From Lachnospiraceae bacterium (GTDB lineage Bacteria; Bacillota; Clostridia; Lachnospirales; Lachnospiraceae): 64,000 nucleotides of DNA. The position numbers were made by a program, and so were the translations under genes. Where the stretch lies: contig JAFWLM010000120.1 in the NCBI GenBank assembly GCA_017511045.1, positions 1 through 64,000 on the forward strand, read 5' to 3'. The notes beneath the pieces are model-generated. The model saw only the letters and a program-made list of their open reading frames with translations, made no database searches and was not told the origin of the DNA. Positions 16,269-25,634 of the stretch are shown piece by piece. Each line of letters starts with the position of its first letter. Within the stretch, counting starts at the first letter, position 1.

Positions 16269-19200
16269 ATGCCTGGATTCATCGAAGCTGATTATGAGAA
16301 TTCTTTAATTGAACTATTCCAGAACATGGGATATCAGCATGTCTATGGACCGGATATTGAAAGGGATTATAAGGATCCGCTATATGAGGAGGTCCTTTTA
16401 AGTTCGTTGTATCAGCTGAATCCTTCGCTTCCGGATGCAGCCATTCAGGATGCACTGTATAAACTAAAGAATTTTGAGAATGGCACACTGGTTCAGAAAA
16501 ACACAGTGTTTATGAACTACCTCCAAAATGGCATTGAAGTCAGCTATCATCAAAATGGAGAATCAAAATCTGACATTGTATATATAGTTGATTATGAAAA
16601 TGTAAGCAACAACTCTTTTATCGTTGCAAATCAATGGACGTATATAGAGAACAGTAATAAACGTCCAGACATTCTCCTTTTCCTCAATGGAATTCCAGTT
16701 GTTTTGATTGAGCTAAAATCACCTTCGCGAGATGAGACTGACGCATCAGAAGCATATCTTCAAATTCGGAATTACATGCAAGAGATTCCGTCTATGTTTA
16801 ATTATAATGCCATTTGTGTCATGAGTGATATGTCTATGTCTAAGGCTGGAACAATTACCTCCGGCGAAGATCGTTTCATGGAGTGGAAGACAAAGGATGG
16901 CAACTATGAGAATACGCAATATGCTCAGTTCGATACTTTCTTTGAGGGAATATTCGAGCAAGAAAGATTCCTTGATATTCTAAAGAACTTTATCTGTTTT
17001 AATGTTGAAGGAATTAATTCCTTTAAGATCTTAGCTGGATACCATCAATACTTTGCTGTACGAAAAGCAATTGAAAGCACTAAGAAAGCAGCCGCAGAAG
17101 GCGGAGATGGCAAGGGTGGTGTTTTCTGGCATACGCAGGGTTCCGGCAAGTCCTTGTCGATGGTGTTTTATGCACACTTGCTTCAAAAAGCATTAGACAG
17201 CCCAACTATAGTAGTTATCACAGATCGTAACGATTTGGATGATCAGCTTTTCTCACAATTTGCGAGATGTAGCGATTTCTTGCGCCAAAAGCCAGAGCAT
17301 GCAACCAGTAGAGAACACTTGATGTCCTGGCTGAATTCAAAAAATGCAAATGGAATCATCTTTACTACCATGCAGAAATTCGAAGAATCCGCAACAGCTC
17401 TTTCAGAACGAAGGAATATTGTGGTTATGGCGGATGAAGCGCATCGTAGCCAATATGGTCTGTCTGAACGAATTAAGATGGTTACTACTGAAGATGGTGA
17501 ACAGATTGCAAAGCGTGTCATTGGAAACGCAAGAATTATCCGAGATTGTTTGCCGAATGCCACATTTATAGGATTTACCGGAACGCCGGTTTCTTCTAAA
17601 GACCATAATACCAGAGCTGTATTCGGTGATTATATCGATGTGTACGATATGACGCAGTCGGTAGAAGATGGTGCTACAAGACCAGTATATTATGAGAGTC
17701 GTGTTGTAAGGTTGAATTTAGATAAAGAGACGTTGGAACTTATTGATCAGGAATACGACGTGCTGGAAGCTACTGATCAGGCAGATGAAGCTGTTATCCA
17801 AAAGAGCAAACAGATGCTTGGAAAGATGGAGGCTATCCTCGGAAATCCACAGACCATCAACTCTCTGGTTAACGATATTCTGGAGCATTATGAAAACAAC
17901 AGGGCAAATCTTCTCACAGGAAAAGCAATGATCGTTGCTTACTCAAGAAGTATTGCTCTTGATATCTATAAACGAATCCTTGAACTCCGCCCTGGTTGGA
18001 AAGAAAAAGTTGCGGTTGTAATGACAGAGAGCAATAAAGATCCAGAGGAGTGGCGAAAAATCATTGGAAACAAAACGCATAGGAACGCTCTGGCGAAGAA
18101 GTTCAAAGATAATGACAGCCCTTTGAAGATCGCTATCGTTGTCGATATGTGGCTGACTGGATTTGATGTTCCTTCACTTGCTACTATGTACGTTTATAAA
18201 CCAATGTCAGGTCATAACTTGATGCAGGCAATTGCAAGAGTTAATCGTGTGTTCAAAGACAAAGAGGGTGGATTGGTCGTAGATTATGTTGGCATCGCAA
18301 CGGCGTTGAAGCAGGCGATGAACGATTACACTACGCGTGACCGTAAGAATTATGGTGATACTGATGTTGCGAAGGTGGCATATCCGAAGTTCCAGGAAAA
18401 ACTTGAGGTGTGTCGGGATCTGTTCTACTCATATGATTATAGCGGCTTCATGGGTGCTTCAGATTTAGAGCGTGCCAAGGCAATTACTGGTGCAGTCAAC
18501 TTCGTAGCAGCACCGGATAAAGAAGAGCTGTTAAAGACATTCATTAAAGAAGCATTTTTACTTCGTCAGGCACTTTCATTATGTTCTTCTCTAACAACAG
18601 AACCGGAGAGAATGGAAGCAGCATTCTTTGAAGCTGTTCGTGTTATGGCAAATCGTATTTTGGTCGAAGGCGGGGAAAGTAAACTTTCACTGAAAGAAAT
18701 AAATGATCGGATTAACAACTTGCTGAAGCAGAGTATAAAAAGCGATGGCGTTATTAATCTTTTTGACGGCGTTAAGGAAGAATTCTCTTTATTTGATCCG
18801 AAATTCCTTGAAGAGATATCTAAAATGAAACAAAAGAATCTTGCTGTTGAGTTGTTAAAGAAACTTATTGCAGAACAAGTTGCGATATACCGCAAGTCTA
18901 ATGTTGTAAAATCCGAAAAATTTAGTGATATGATTCAACGCGTTATGAATCAGTATCTCAACGGACTTTTGACAAACCAGCAAGTTATCGAAGAGTTGAT
19001 GAAGCTTGCTAAAGAAATTCAAGAAAGCCATAAGGCGGGCAATGATTTGGGATTAACCGAAGAAGAACTTGCTTTTTATGACGCCTTGACAAAACCGCAA
19101 GCTATAAAAGATTTTTATGAGAACGCTGAGCTTGTAGCGATGACAAAAGAACTTACGGAAACACTCCGCAAAAACAGGACGATTGATTGGCAGAAGCAAG

Positions 19201-19916
19201 AAACTGCAAGAGCCAAAATGCGCATGATGATCAAAAAACTTCTTAAGAAGTATAAGTATCCACCAGAAGGAATGGATGATGCAATGGAAACCGTCATGCT
19301 GCAATGCGAGCTTTGGACTGACAATAACGATATGGACCAACGCATGGATTCGTATGTTAAAGAGTTTAAGGATAGCACGGAGAAGAAAGCGGATAATTTC
19401 TCATATAAAGTTGATGAAAAACCGCTAGCAATGGTGGCGGAAGAAACTGCTCAATATGGAACAGAAAAAGGAATGGCGCCAAAAGCAAAAAAGAAAGAGG
19501 CTCAGAAAAAGACAATGAAAGCCTTATCTATCTGGCCTGAATTTGCTACGGAAATAGCTATGGGAATAAAAACCATTGAATATCGAACATGGAAAACGAA
19601 TTATCGTGGAGATCTTGTTATTTGTTCATCTGCAAGAAAACAAAAAGGATATGTTCCTGGACATGCGCTGTGTATTGTAGAAGTTGTCGATATGGAAGAA
19701 TACGGTGAACATGATTATGGTTGGGTATTAGAAAATCCACGAATGATCAAACCGGTACCAGTGAAAGGCAAACTTAATTTATGGAACTATGACGGACCGA
19801 TTGAGATCATTCCAGATGAGGAATGGTGCGTAACAGAAGATGAAAGCGATGAAGAAGCGGAAAAAAGATGGGCTTCCTTTGTTAAGAAATACTGGGAGCC
19901 GATTATGACGAAGTAA
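16269..19916 (+). CDS. hsdR: Type I restriction subunit R with C-terminal ASCH domain
   Basis: 1215 residues. The N-terminal nuclease has the PD-(D/E)XK residues Asp134, Glu148 and Lys150 (ELKSP). The motor that pulls DNA follows: Walker A QGSGKS (290-295), DEAH (389-392) and GFTGTP. A long helical C-terminal region binds the HsdM/HsdS core. The last ~130 residues are unusual: MKALSIWPEFATEIAMGIKT, then RTWKTNYRGDL, is the signature of an ASCH domain, a PUA-like RNA- or modified-base-binding fold (from residue 1083). The usual HsdR length is about 1000-1050, so this is an added module. AAAGGAGG precedes the ATG. The start lies just outside the invertible region. Confidence 0.95.
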   Translation: MPGFIEADYENSLIELFQNMGYQHVYGPDIERDYKDPLYEEVLLSSLYQLNPSLPDAAIQDALYKLKNFENGTLVQKNTVFMNYLQNGIEVSYHQNGESKSDIVYIVDYENVSNNSFIVANQWTYIENSNKRPDILLFLNGIPVVLIELKSPSRDETDASEAYLQIRNYMQEIPSMFNYNAICVMSDMSMSKAGTITSGEDRFMEWKTKDGNYENTQYAQFDTFFEGIFEQERFLDILKNFICFNVEGINSFKILAGYHQYFAVRKAIESTKKAAAEGGDGKGGVFWHTQGSGKSLSMVFYAHLLQKALDSPTIVVITDRNDLDDQLFSQFARCSDFLRQKPEHATSREHLMSWLNSKNANGIIFTTMQKFEESATALSERRNIVVMADEAHRSQYGLSERIKMVTTEDGEQIAKRVIGNARIIRDCLPNATFIGFTGTPVSSKDHNTRAVFGDYIDVYDMTQSVEDGATRPVYYESRVVRLNLDKETLELIDQEYDVLEATDQADEAVIQKSKQMLGKMEAILGNPQTINSLVNDILEHYENNRANLLTGKAMIVAYSRSIALDIYKRILELRPGWKEKVAVVMTESNKDPEEWRKIIGNKTHRNALAKKFKDNDSPLKIAIVVDMWLTGFDVPSLATMYVYKPMSGHNLMQAIARVNRVFKDKEGGLVVDYVGIATALKQAMNDYTTRDRKNYGDTDVAKVAYPKFQEKLEVCRDLFYSYDYSGFMGASDLERAKAITGAVNFVAAPDKEELLKTFIKEAFLLRQALSLCSSLTTEPERMEAAFFEAVRVMANRILVEGGESKLSLKEINDRINNLLKQSIKSDGVINLFDGVKEEFSLFDPKFLEEISKMKQKNLAVELLKKLIAEQVAIYRKSNVVKSEKFSDMIQRVMNQYLNGLLTNQQVIEELMKLAKEIQESHKAGNDLGLTEEELAFYDALTKPQAIKDFYENAELVAMTKELTETLRKNRTIDWQKQETARAKMRMMIKKLLKKYKYPPEGMDDAMETVMLQCELWTDNNDMDQRMDSYVKEFKDSTEKKADNFSYKVDEKPLAMVAEETAQYGTEKGMAPKAKKKEAQKKTMKALSIWPEFATEIAMGIKTIEYRTWKTNYRGDLVICSSARKQKGYVPGHALCIVEVVDMEEYGEHDYGWVLENPRMIKPVPVKGKLNLWNYDGPIEIIPDEEWCVTEDESDEEAEKRWASFVKKYWEPIMTK

Positions 19917-19919
19917 TAG

Positions 19920-20909
19920 ATGCCGCGCTGCGGAATATGGGTGAAGATGAATCGTATTAATTGCAATTTTAATGATATAGCTGAAAGAGACATGGATTTG
20001 CTCTTAGCTGAGGAGCTTGCCAGTTCAGGGGAATTCCTTCAGATTTTTACAGATGTAATTAAAATAGATGATGCTCATGTAGAGACGCTTTATATATCAA
20101 AAACGGATATTCAACTAGGAGAATCCGACTTAACAATTGTTATTAATTCAGATGGAGTAAAGAGTGGCCTTCTAATAGAAGATAAGATAGATGCTGTTGC
20201 AATGCCTGATCAAGCTTGCCGTTATTTCAAACGTGGCGAAAAGGGTGTTAAAGATAATGAATATGATCAATTTTTTATTTTTATTGTTGCACCTCAGAAA
20301 TATTTGGACTTGAACAGCGAAGCCAAGAAGTATCAGTATCAAATATCATATGAACGGATACTTGAATTTTTTGAGCAGTTTGTTGATGCCCGTTCACGGT
20401 TTAAGGCTAGCATGATAAGGGCCGGAATTGAGAAACAAAAACGTGGATACCAGGTGAAAAAAGATGATGCGGTTACAGAGTTCTGGGATAAATATGATGA
20501 ATATCAGAAAGCCAACTATCCGGAATTAAAACCGTATTACAAAAAAGGAGATAAAGGATCAAATGCAGCCTGGCCCCGATTTAATACAATCTATGATGGC
20601 CTCTATATGTATCATAAAACAAATGCGGGATATGTTGATTTAACATTTGATAGATGTGCAAACAAAATAGTTACTATTTCTGAAATACTTGCCGAACATT
20701 TGAGGAACTATCAGAAAGAAGGATTATCTATTCATAAAACAGGAAAATCTGCAGCCTTGAGATTGAACGTTCCGGTTTTGGATATGCAAAGATCGTTTGA
20801 GGAACAACTGGAATCAGTCGAGGCATGCTTCAAAGCAATTAAAAAAATGACAGACACAGCGGAGTTGTTTTCGCTTAAAGAAATAATTAATCTTCTCGCT
20901 GTAGAATAA
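19920..20909 (+). CDS. PD-(D/E)XK nuclease-superfamily protein
   Basis: 329 residues. GESDLTIVI (Asp70) and LLIEDKIDA (Glu87, Lys89) form the catalytic pattern of this nuclease superfamily, followed by helices and a C-terminal part rich in Lys and aromatic residues. It begins 3 bases after the hsdR stop. No good ribosome site is visible for the ATG at 19920; an internal ATG at 19947 or coupling to hsdR is possible. Cotranscription with hsdR suggests an accessory restriction or defence role. It resembles uncharacterised PDDEXK proteins next to defence genes; a specific family cannot be named. Confidence 0.7.
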   Translation: MPRCGIWVKMNRINCNFNDIAERDMDLLLAEELASSGEFLQIFTDVIKIDDAHVETLYISKTDIQLGESDLTIVINSDGVKSGLLIEDKIDAVAMPDQACRYFKRGEKGVKDNEYDQFFIFIVAPQKYLDLNSEAKKYQYQISYERILEFFEQFVDARSRFKASMIRAGIEKQKRGYQVKKDDAVTEFWDKYDEYQKANYPELKPYYKKGDKGSNAAWPRFNTIYDGLYMYHKTNAGYVDLTFDRCANKIVTISEILAEHLRNYQKEGLSIHKTGKSAALRLNVPVLDMQRSFEEQLESVEACFKAIKKMTDTAELFSLKEIINLLAVE

Positions 20910-20944
20910 TCATGAGAAGCAAATTGACTATGAGGGAAGAGAAA

Positions 20945-21007
20945 ATGGAAAATAATAATCTGAGCGGTGTAGAAACATTTGCTGAATATCTGAAAGACTT
21001 TAGATGA
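20945..21007 (+). CDS. Possible 20-residue peptide or gene remnant
   Basis: An ATG with GAGGGAAGAG upstream opens a 20-codon frame (MENNNLSGVETFAEYLKDFR). The ribosome site is reasonable, but so short a frame may be the surviving 5' end of a deleted gene. The rest of 20910-21082 shows nothing else. Confidence 0.3.
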   Translation: MENNNLSGVETFAEYLKDFR

Positions 21008-21082
21008 AATTGTAGAGGCTAGCTTTAAGGGGCTTATTAAGCAAACTGCATAACGGCAAAAGAAGTAGGGTAGGAGCCGGTT

Positions 21083-22087
21083 ATGAAAAATGAATCTTTA
21101 CAAAAGTTGCTTTTATATGGACTATGCAGTTTTATGATATTAGCCTGGACTGTGTTTGGCGCTACAGTTGTGCTTGCATATTCAGGTAACGGAGGACTTA
21201 TAGTTCACGTCACAAAAACAGGTGATTGTTATCATAATGCAGGGTGTGGTTATCTGCGTTCAGATATTGAAATGACGCTAGAGGATGCTTATCTTGCTGG
21301 TTACCGCCCGTGCTCTAGATGCAATCCGCCAGAATACACCGGCGATGCAGGTGATGTTCAGGTACAAAACTCCGGAAATAGCTATAATAATCAATCGCAT
21401 GTAACAAGCAATAATTCGGGAAATAATTACATTGTGACTACATCGATTCCGGAATCAAAAAGCCCGGTAGGTCTCATCCTTGGCTGTGTAGCAGGAGCCG
21501 GAGTGATAACAGGAGGTACTATTGGAGGCGTCAGATCATCTAAAAGAAAACGAGAGGAGTTGATTCAGAAGGTTAATCAGCAGAAAAGTGAGTATGAGCA
21601 TTTACAGCAGGATTATAAAATCCAGAAAGATAATTATTATCACAAACAGCAGATGTATGAAAATGCTCTTCAAGACTATAGGGCTCAACTTCGGGAAAAC
21701 GATCTGAAACTAGAAGAATATGAAAATAAGATAAAGTATTATAAAAAGTATTATTCGGTGAGAAGTCTTCAAGACATTGTAGATGCCCCTAAAGATATAG
21801 AAATCCATGAGGATGGAACCGTTATTAAGGGAGAGGTCGGGTATAACAGAAAATATGGAGATCTAACAGCCTTCGTTGCACCTTCGGGGAAAAAATATCA
21901 TAAAAAAAGTAATTGCGGAAGTTCCTATTTTATGCAGCCAATCAATATCTATGATGCGAAGTTGCAAGGATATAGCGCGTGTAAAACATGCTTCTCCAAT
22001 AAACAAGATGATGAGGTGCCATATTGGTATAGAAAGATCCCTGAAGCGTTAAAAGCAATTAAGGAACTAGAAAAAGACAACCTATAG
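21083..22087 (+). CDS. Membrane protein with two Ada-like zinc motifs
   Basis: 334 residues. An N-terminal signal/anchor (LLLYGLCSFMILAWTVFGATVVLA) is followed by a cysteine motif, CYHNAGCGYLR...YRPCSRCNP (about 49-81), like the small metal-binding module found at the end of secreted nucleases and in Ada. A Ser/Asn-rich linker, a second hydrophobic Gly-rich span (about 127-148) and a long coiled coil (about 155-225) follow, then a second, weaker copy of the motif (YHKKSNCGSSYF ... YSACKTC). GTAGGAG precedes the ATG. It sits between nuclease genes. Function unknown; the module is thought to bind zinc and possibly nucleic acid. Confidence 0.7.
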   Translation: MKNESLQKLLLYGLCSFMILAWTVFGATVVLAYSGNGGLIVHVTKTGDCYHNAGCGYLRSDIEMTLEDAYLAGYRPCSRCNPPEYTGDAGDVQVQNSGNSYNNQSHVTSNNSGNNYIVTTSIPESKSPVGLILGCVAGAGVITGGTIGGVRSSKRKREELIQKVNQQKSEYEHLQQDYKIQKDNYYHKQQMYENALQDYRAQLRENDLKLEEYENKIKYYKKYYSVRSLQDIVDAPKDIEIHEDGTVIKGEVGYNRKYGDLTAFVAPSGKKYHKKSNCGSSYFMQPINIYDAKLQGYSACKTCFSNKQDDEVPYWYRKIPEALKAIKELEKDNL

Positions 22088-22176
22088 ATTCGGTATACAT
22101 GCAATGGCAGAGATTCTTTTGAATCTTTCATTCTCAAGTATAAATAATTTCGCAGATAATAATGGGAGAACATATT

Positions 22177-24315
22177 ATGGGAAACAACCCAAGGTGTTTG
22201 TACGACAATAGTATTAAAGGGTTTTTGACTCAAGAAAAAGAAACTATTCTTGGTTTTTTGTGTGATCGTTTTCATGGTATTGTACTAACAACTACAAGAG
22301 AAGCCTGGAAAGAAGAAATTGTAATACTACAGTCAATACTAGAACCTTGGGAGAATACAGATGGCCGCATAATATTTGAATATGACATCCCTCGTTTGGG
22401 AAAGCGAATCGATGTAGTGCTACTGTTAAAGGGGATTGTTTTTTGCTTGGAATTTAAAGTTGGAGAATCTCAAATTCTGGAGTGCGATGTTGATCAGGTA
22501 TTGGATTATGCGTTAGATTTGAAGAACTTCCACAAGTATAGTCAAGACAAATTGATTGTACCTATACTTGTAGCAACTAATTATAGTAAGTCTTCATCAA
22601 TAATCCAGTCTTCTGTTTATGATGACCGAATTGTTAATCCGCTTGTAACGGGGAAAAATCATTTATCTACGTTAATCCAAGAAATATTAACACGTTTTCC
22701 TGATGAAACTGCAATAAATGAAAACTGGATCATAAGTCCCTATGCACCAACTCCAACAATTATAGAGGCGGCAAGGACATTGTACGAAAGTCACTCTGTA
22801 GAAGATATTACCAGGCACGAGGCGGATCAAGTAACTACAGATAATACGATTTCATATATATTAGATGTAATTCATCGGAGCAAGGAAAACGGTGAAAAAA
22901 GTATTTGTTTTGTAACCGGTGTTCCTGGTGCAGGAAAAACCTTGGTTGGCTTGGACGTTGCTGTGAAACAAACATATCAAGGATCAGATAAGCCGATTGA
23001 AGATGAAGGGGCGGTGTATCTTTCTGGAAATGGACCTTTAGTTGCAGTTCTTAGGGAGGCACTGGCAAAAGATAATTACACTAAATGTAAGGAAAGAGGT
23101 GAAGCGAAGAAGCTGACAGACTCACGACGTGAGGTTGGTAAGTTTATTCAAATCATCCACCGCTATCGAGATAATATGCTGGCTAAAATCAAGAATCCGG
23201 TCGAAAACGGAGTTCTTGAAATTGATCCGGAGAAAGCTGTTAAACAGCAGGAAGCAGGATATGGTGAGGTGGAACATGTGGCTATCTTTGATGAGGCGCA
23301 ACGGTCTTGGACTCATGCAAGATTGGCTGCATATTTGAAAAGAGGCGGAACGTATGGAAATAAACTGAAGGTTCCAAACTTCCCTATGTCAGAAGCTTCG
23401 TTTTTGATATGGTCACTTGATCAACGCGAAGACTGGGCAACCATTATTTGTCTTGTTGGTGGCGGCCAGGAAATTAATACTGGAGAGGCCGGCATATCTG
23501 AATGGATCAAATCATTAAATGAAATGTTTACACATTGGAAGGTTTATATTTCTCCACAATTAACAGAGCCAGAATATGCTGAAGGAAAAGTCAATGAACT
23601 CCTTAAAGATAATGCGAATGTCACATATTCTGAGAACTTACATCTGGGCGTTTCTTTGCGTTCATACAGAGCGGAAAAACTTTCTGCCTTTGTTCATGCA
23701 TTGCTTGCCTTAGATCCAAATGCTTCTTCTATTTATGCTGAAATAAAGGATCGATATCCGATTAAATTGACTAGAGACATGGAAAAAGCAAAAGAGTGGC
23801 TCCATGAAAAAGTGAGAGGAAGCGAAAGAACGGGCGTATTGATCACGAAAGAGTCTGCGAGATATAAACCTCTTGGAATTCATGTTTTGCCAAGTGGTGA
23901 TGAGAATGCTGTTCATTGGTTCCTCGAAGATAAACTTGATACAAGAGCATCAAATTATTTAGAAGATGCTGCAACAGAGATTCAGGTTCAGGGTTTAGAA
24001 TTAGACTATACTTGCTTGTTATGGGATGCCGACATGCGTTATGAAAATGGAGAGTGGCATTACTATAGGTTTAATGGAAAAACCGCTTGGAACGAATTGT
24101 TTGATACTAGTGAAAGTAAGCACGAGCAGATGAAATATATGTTGAATGCTTATAGAGTATTGCTTACTCGCGCGAGGGCCGGGATGGTGATTTGCGTGCC
24201 GGAAGGAAATAATCATAAAAACACGAATGGCTTTTGGGAAGATAGTACTCGGTTGCCAGAATATTATGACGGCACATATCAATATTTAAAGAGTTTGGGC
24301 CTGGAAGAGATATAA
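22177..24315 (+). CDS. DUF2075-family helicase with N-terminal nuclease-like domain
   Basis: 712 residues from ATG 22177 (GGGAG 9 bases upstream; ATG 22162 has none). The N-terminal part has RIDVVLL (Asp79) and CLEFK (Glu92, Lys94), a PD-(D/E)XK pattern. The ATPase part has Walker A GVPGAGKT (248-255), Walker B IFDEAQRSW, and C-terminal helicase elements (EIQVQGLELDYTCLLW; LLTRARAGMVICVP). This is the arrangement of DUF2075 proteins, related to Schlafen-type and superfamily 1 helicases, often found in defence islands. The next gene (NUDIX) starts 2 bases after its stop, so they are cotranscribed. A nucleic-acid-processing defence role is likely but unproven. Confidence 0.85.
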   Translation: MGNNPRCLYDNSIKGFLTQEKETILGFLCDRFHGIVLTTTREAWKEEIVILQSILEPWENTDGRIIFEYDIPRLGKRIDVVLLLKGIVFCLEFKVGESQILECDVDQVLDYALDLKNFHKYSQDKLIVPILVATNYSKSSSIIQSSVYDDRIVNPLVTGKNHLSTLIQEILTRFPDETAINENWIISPYAPTPTIIEAARTLYESHSVEDITRHEADQVTTDNTISYILDVIHRSKENGEKSICFVTGVPGAGKTLVGLDVAVKQTYQGSDKPIEDEGAVYLSGNGPLVAVLREALAKDNYTKCKERGEAKKLTDSRREVGKFIQIIHRYRDNMLAKIKNPVENGVLEIDPEKAVKQQEAGYGEVEHVAIFDEAQRSWTHARLAAYLKRGGTYGNKLKVPNFPMSEASFLIWSLDQREDWATIICLVGGGQEINTGEAGISEWIKSLNEMFTHWKVYISPQLTEPEYAEGKVNELLKDNANVTYSENLHLGVSLRSYRAEKLSAFVHALLALDPNASSIYAEIKDRYPIKLTRDMEKAKEWLHEKVRGSERTGVLITKESARYKPLGIHVLPSGDENAVHWFLEDKLDTRASNYLEDAATEIQVQGLELDYTCLLWDADMRYENGEWHYYRFNGKTAWNELFDTSESKHEQMKYMLNAYRVLLTRARAGMVICVPEGNNHKNTNGFWEDSTRLPEYYDGTYQYLKSLGLEEI

Positions 24316-24317
24316 AG

Positions 24318-24716
24318 ATGGAATCGAAAAAAAGTATTCACGTCGTTGCAGCGATCATAAAACAGGACAATAAAATATTTGCCACCCAAAGAGGGTATGG
24401 AAATTACAAAGATTGGTGGGAGTTTCCGGGTGGAAAAATGGAAACTGGGGAAACACCGGAAGAAGCTCTTGTAAGAGAAATTCGTGAAGAGTTGGCAACG
24501 GAGATTCATGTGGATCAGTATTTAATGACTGTAGAATACGATTATCCGGAGTTTCATCTTTCCATGGACTGCTTCTGGTGCAGTGTTGTAAGTGGAGAGC
24601 TAACGCTATTGGAACATGAAGCGGCTAAATGGCTGCCGGTTAATGATCTGCGTCAAGTGAAGTGGCTGCCGGCGGATGTTGAGATTATTGAAAGAATCGA
24701 AGAAAGCAAGACATGA
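24318..24716 (+). CDS. NUDIX hydrolase, MutT-like
   Basis: 132 residues with a full Nudix box (GGKMETGETPEEALVREIRE then ELA). MutT-type members hydrolyse oxidised or modified nucleoside triphosphates such as 8-oxo-dGTP to the monophosphate. The VVAAIIKQDNKIFATQRGYG start and the WWEFPGGK stretch are typical for this subfamily. It is coupled to the DUF2075 gene, so it may act on nucleotides in the same response. No odd features. Confidence 0.92.
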   Translation: MESKKSIHVVAAIIKQDNKIFATQRGYGNYKDWWEFPGGKMETGETPEEALVREIREELATEIHVDQYLMTVEYDYPEFHLSMDCFWCSVVSGELTLLEHEAAKWLPVNDLRQVKWLPADVEIIERIEESKT

Positions 24717-24735
24717 TTCTTTGCTCGGAGGTGAT

Positions 24736-24804
24736 GTGAAAAGTAAAGAGTTTTTAAAAATGATATTAGAAATTTATAATTCCTTGATCTGTCCAAACAC
24801 ATAG
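24736..24804 (+). CDS. Possible 22-residue small ORF
   Basis: GTG with GGAGGTGAT just upstream opens a frame of 22 codons that runs into the terminator hairpin. The ribosome site is good, but the spacing is short and the peptide is not recognised. It may be a remnant. Confidence 0.25.
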   Translation: MKSKEFLKMILEIYNSLICPNT

Positions 24805-24816
24805 ACAGGTCTTTTT
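24786..24816 (+). terminator. Terminator of the DUF2075-NUDIX transcript
   Basis: GATCTGTC-N10-GACAGGTC followed by TTTTT. The arms resemble those of the terminator at 27868, so the two may be related. Confidence 0.75.
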
Positions 24817-24867
24817 AAATATTAAGACCGATAAAGAGAGTTACATGTTTTGATAAAAAGGAATCAT

Positions 24868-25464
24868 TTAAATTATTTCAGAAAAATCAAATAGCGAATA
24901 TTTAAAAAGACTATTTATTACAAGGCATAATTCTTCTTCTGTTGCATCCAAATTTCCGAAAACATATTGTGAATACAGACTGATCAAAGATGCGGAAAAG
25001 ATCGTACAGGCGATAAATGCCTCTCGAGGATCATTTTTCACTTCTCGGAATTTATTCTGAAAACTGTGCTCTATATTTCTTTTCCACTTGTATGAAAACT
25101 GAGGATTGCTATGTGGACCAAGCAGAATCTTAAAGAGCTCTGTATTTTTTGCGATATAGGAAACTGATTCTACAAGGGCAACATCAGGGGTTCCGCTTTT
25201 TATGCCTTCTTCATAAACATCTACAAGTTCCCCGCTGATTTCCTTTAAGTCATTTAGTACATGGTTTTCAATTGATTCGAGTACTGCATATTTGTCCTCG
25301 TAATACAGATAAAAGGTAGACTTTGCAATACCACTTGCTTTACAAAGGTCAGAGACAGTAATCGAATCAATTCCGTTTTTTGCATATAAAGAAAGAAACG
25401 TTTTCTTTATATGTTCTATAGTATTCTGCTTATTTACATCTCGCCTAGATAGTTCCATCGGCAT
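24868..25464 (-). CDS. TetR/AcrR-family transcriptional regulator
   Basis: 198 residues. The N-terminal helix-turn-helix is clear (ITVSDLCKASGIAKSTFYLYYEDKYAVLES, about 35-65) and the C-terminal helical part is the variable ligand domain. It is divergent from the MFS transporter gene with 170 bases between, the usual layout for a repressor of a transporter or catabolic operon. The ligand is probably the substrate of the amidohydrolase encoded downstream of the transporter. Confidence 0.9.
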   Translation of the reverse strand: MPMELSRRDVNKQNTIEHIKKTFLSLYAKNGIDSITVSDLCKASGIAKSTFYLYYEDKYAVLESIENHVLNDLKEISGELVDVYEEGIKSGTPDVALVESVSYIAKNTELFKILLGPHSNPQFSYKWKRNIEHSFQNKFREVKNDPREAFIACTIFSASLISLYSQYVFGNLDATEEELCLVINSLFKYSLFDFSEII

Positions 25465-25634
25465 ACCTCTCGTACGATTATACTACTGTGCGTCCGACTT
25501 TTGAAATTCGACTTTTAAAAATTGGACAAAATCGGACAAACCGTCCAGTGACACTACCAATGTTTTTAAAGGTAGTTTTGTTGACAAATTATGATTACTA
25601 AAATGGAATCATAAAAAAGGAGGAGGTAATTGTA
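25465..25634. promoter_or_regulatory. Divergent promoter region with candidate operators
   Basis: TTGACA at 25581-25586 could serve the transporter. ATGATT-N10-AATCAT (25591-25612) is an inverted repeat just downstream, well placed for repression. Further left, CGGAC-AAAC-CGTCC-like arms and repeated TCGGAC/TCCGAC words occur. Which is the TetR operator cannot be decided. AAGGAGGAGG precedes the transporter start. Confidence 0.45.
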
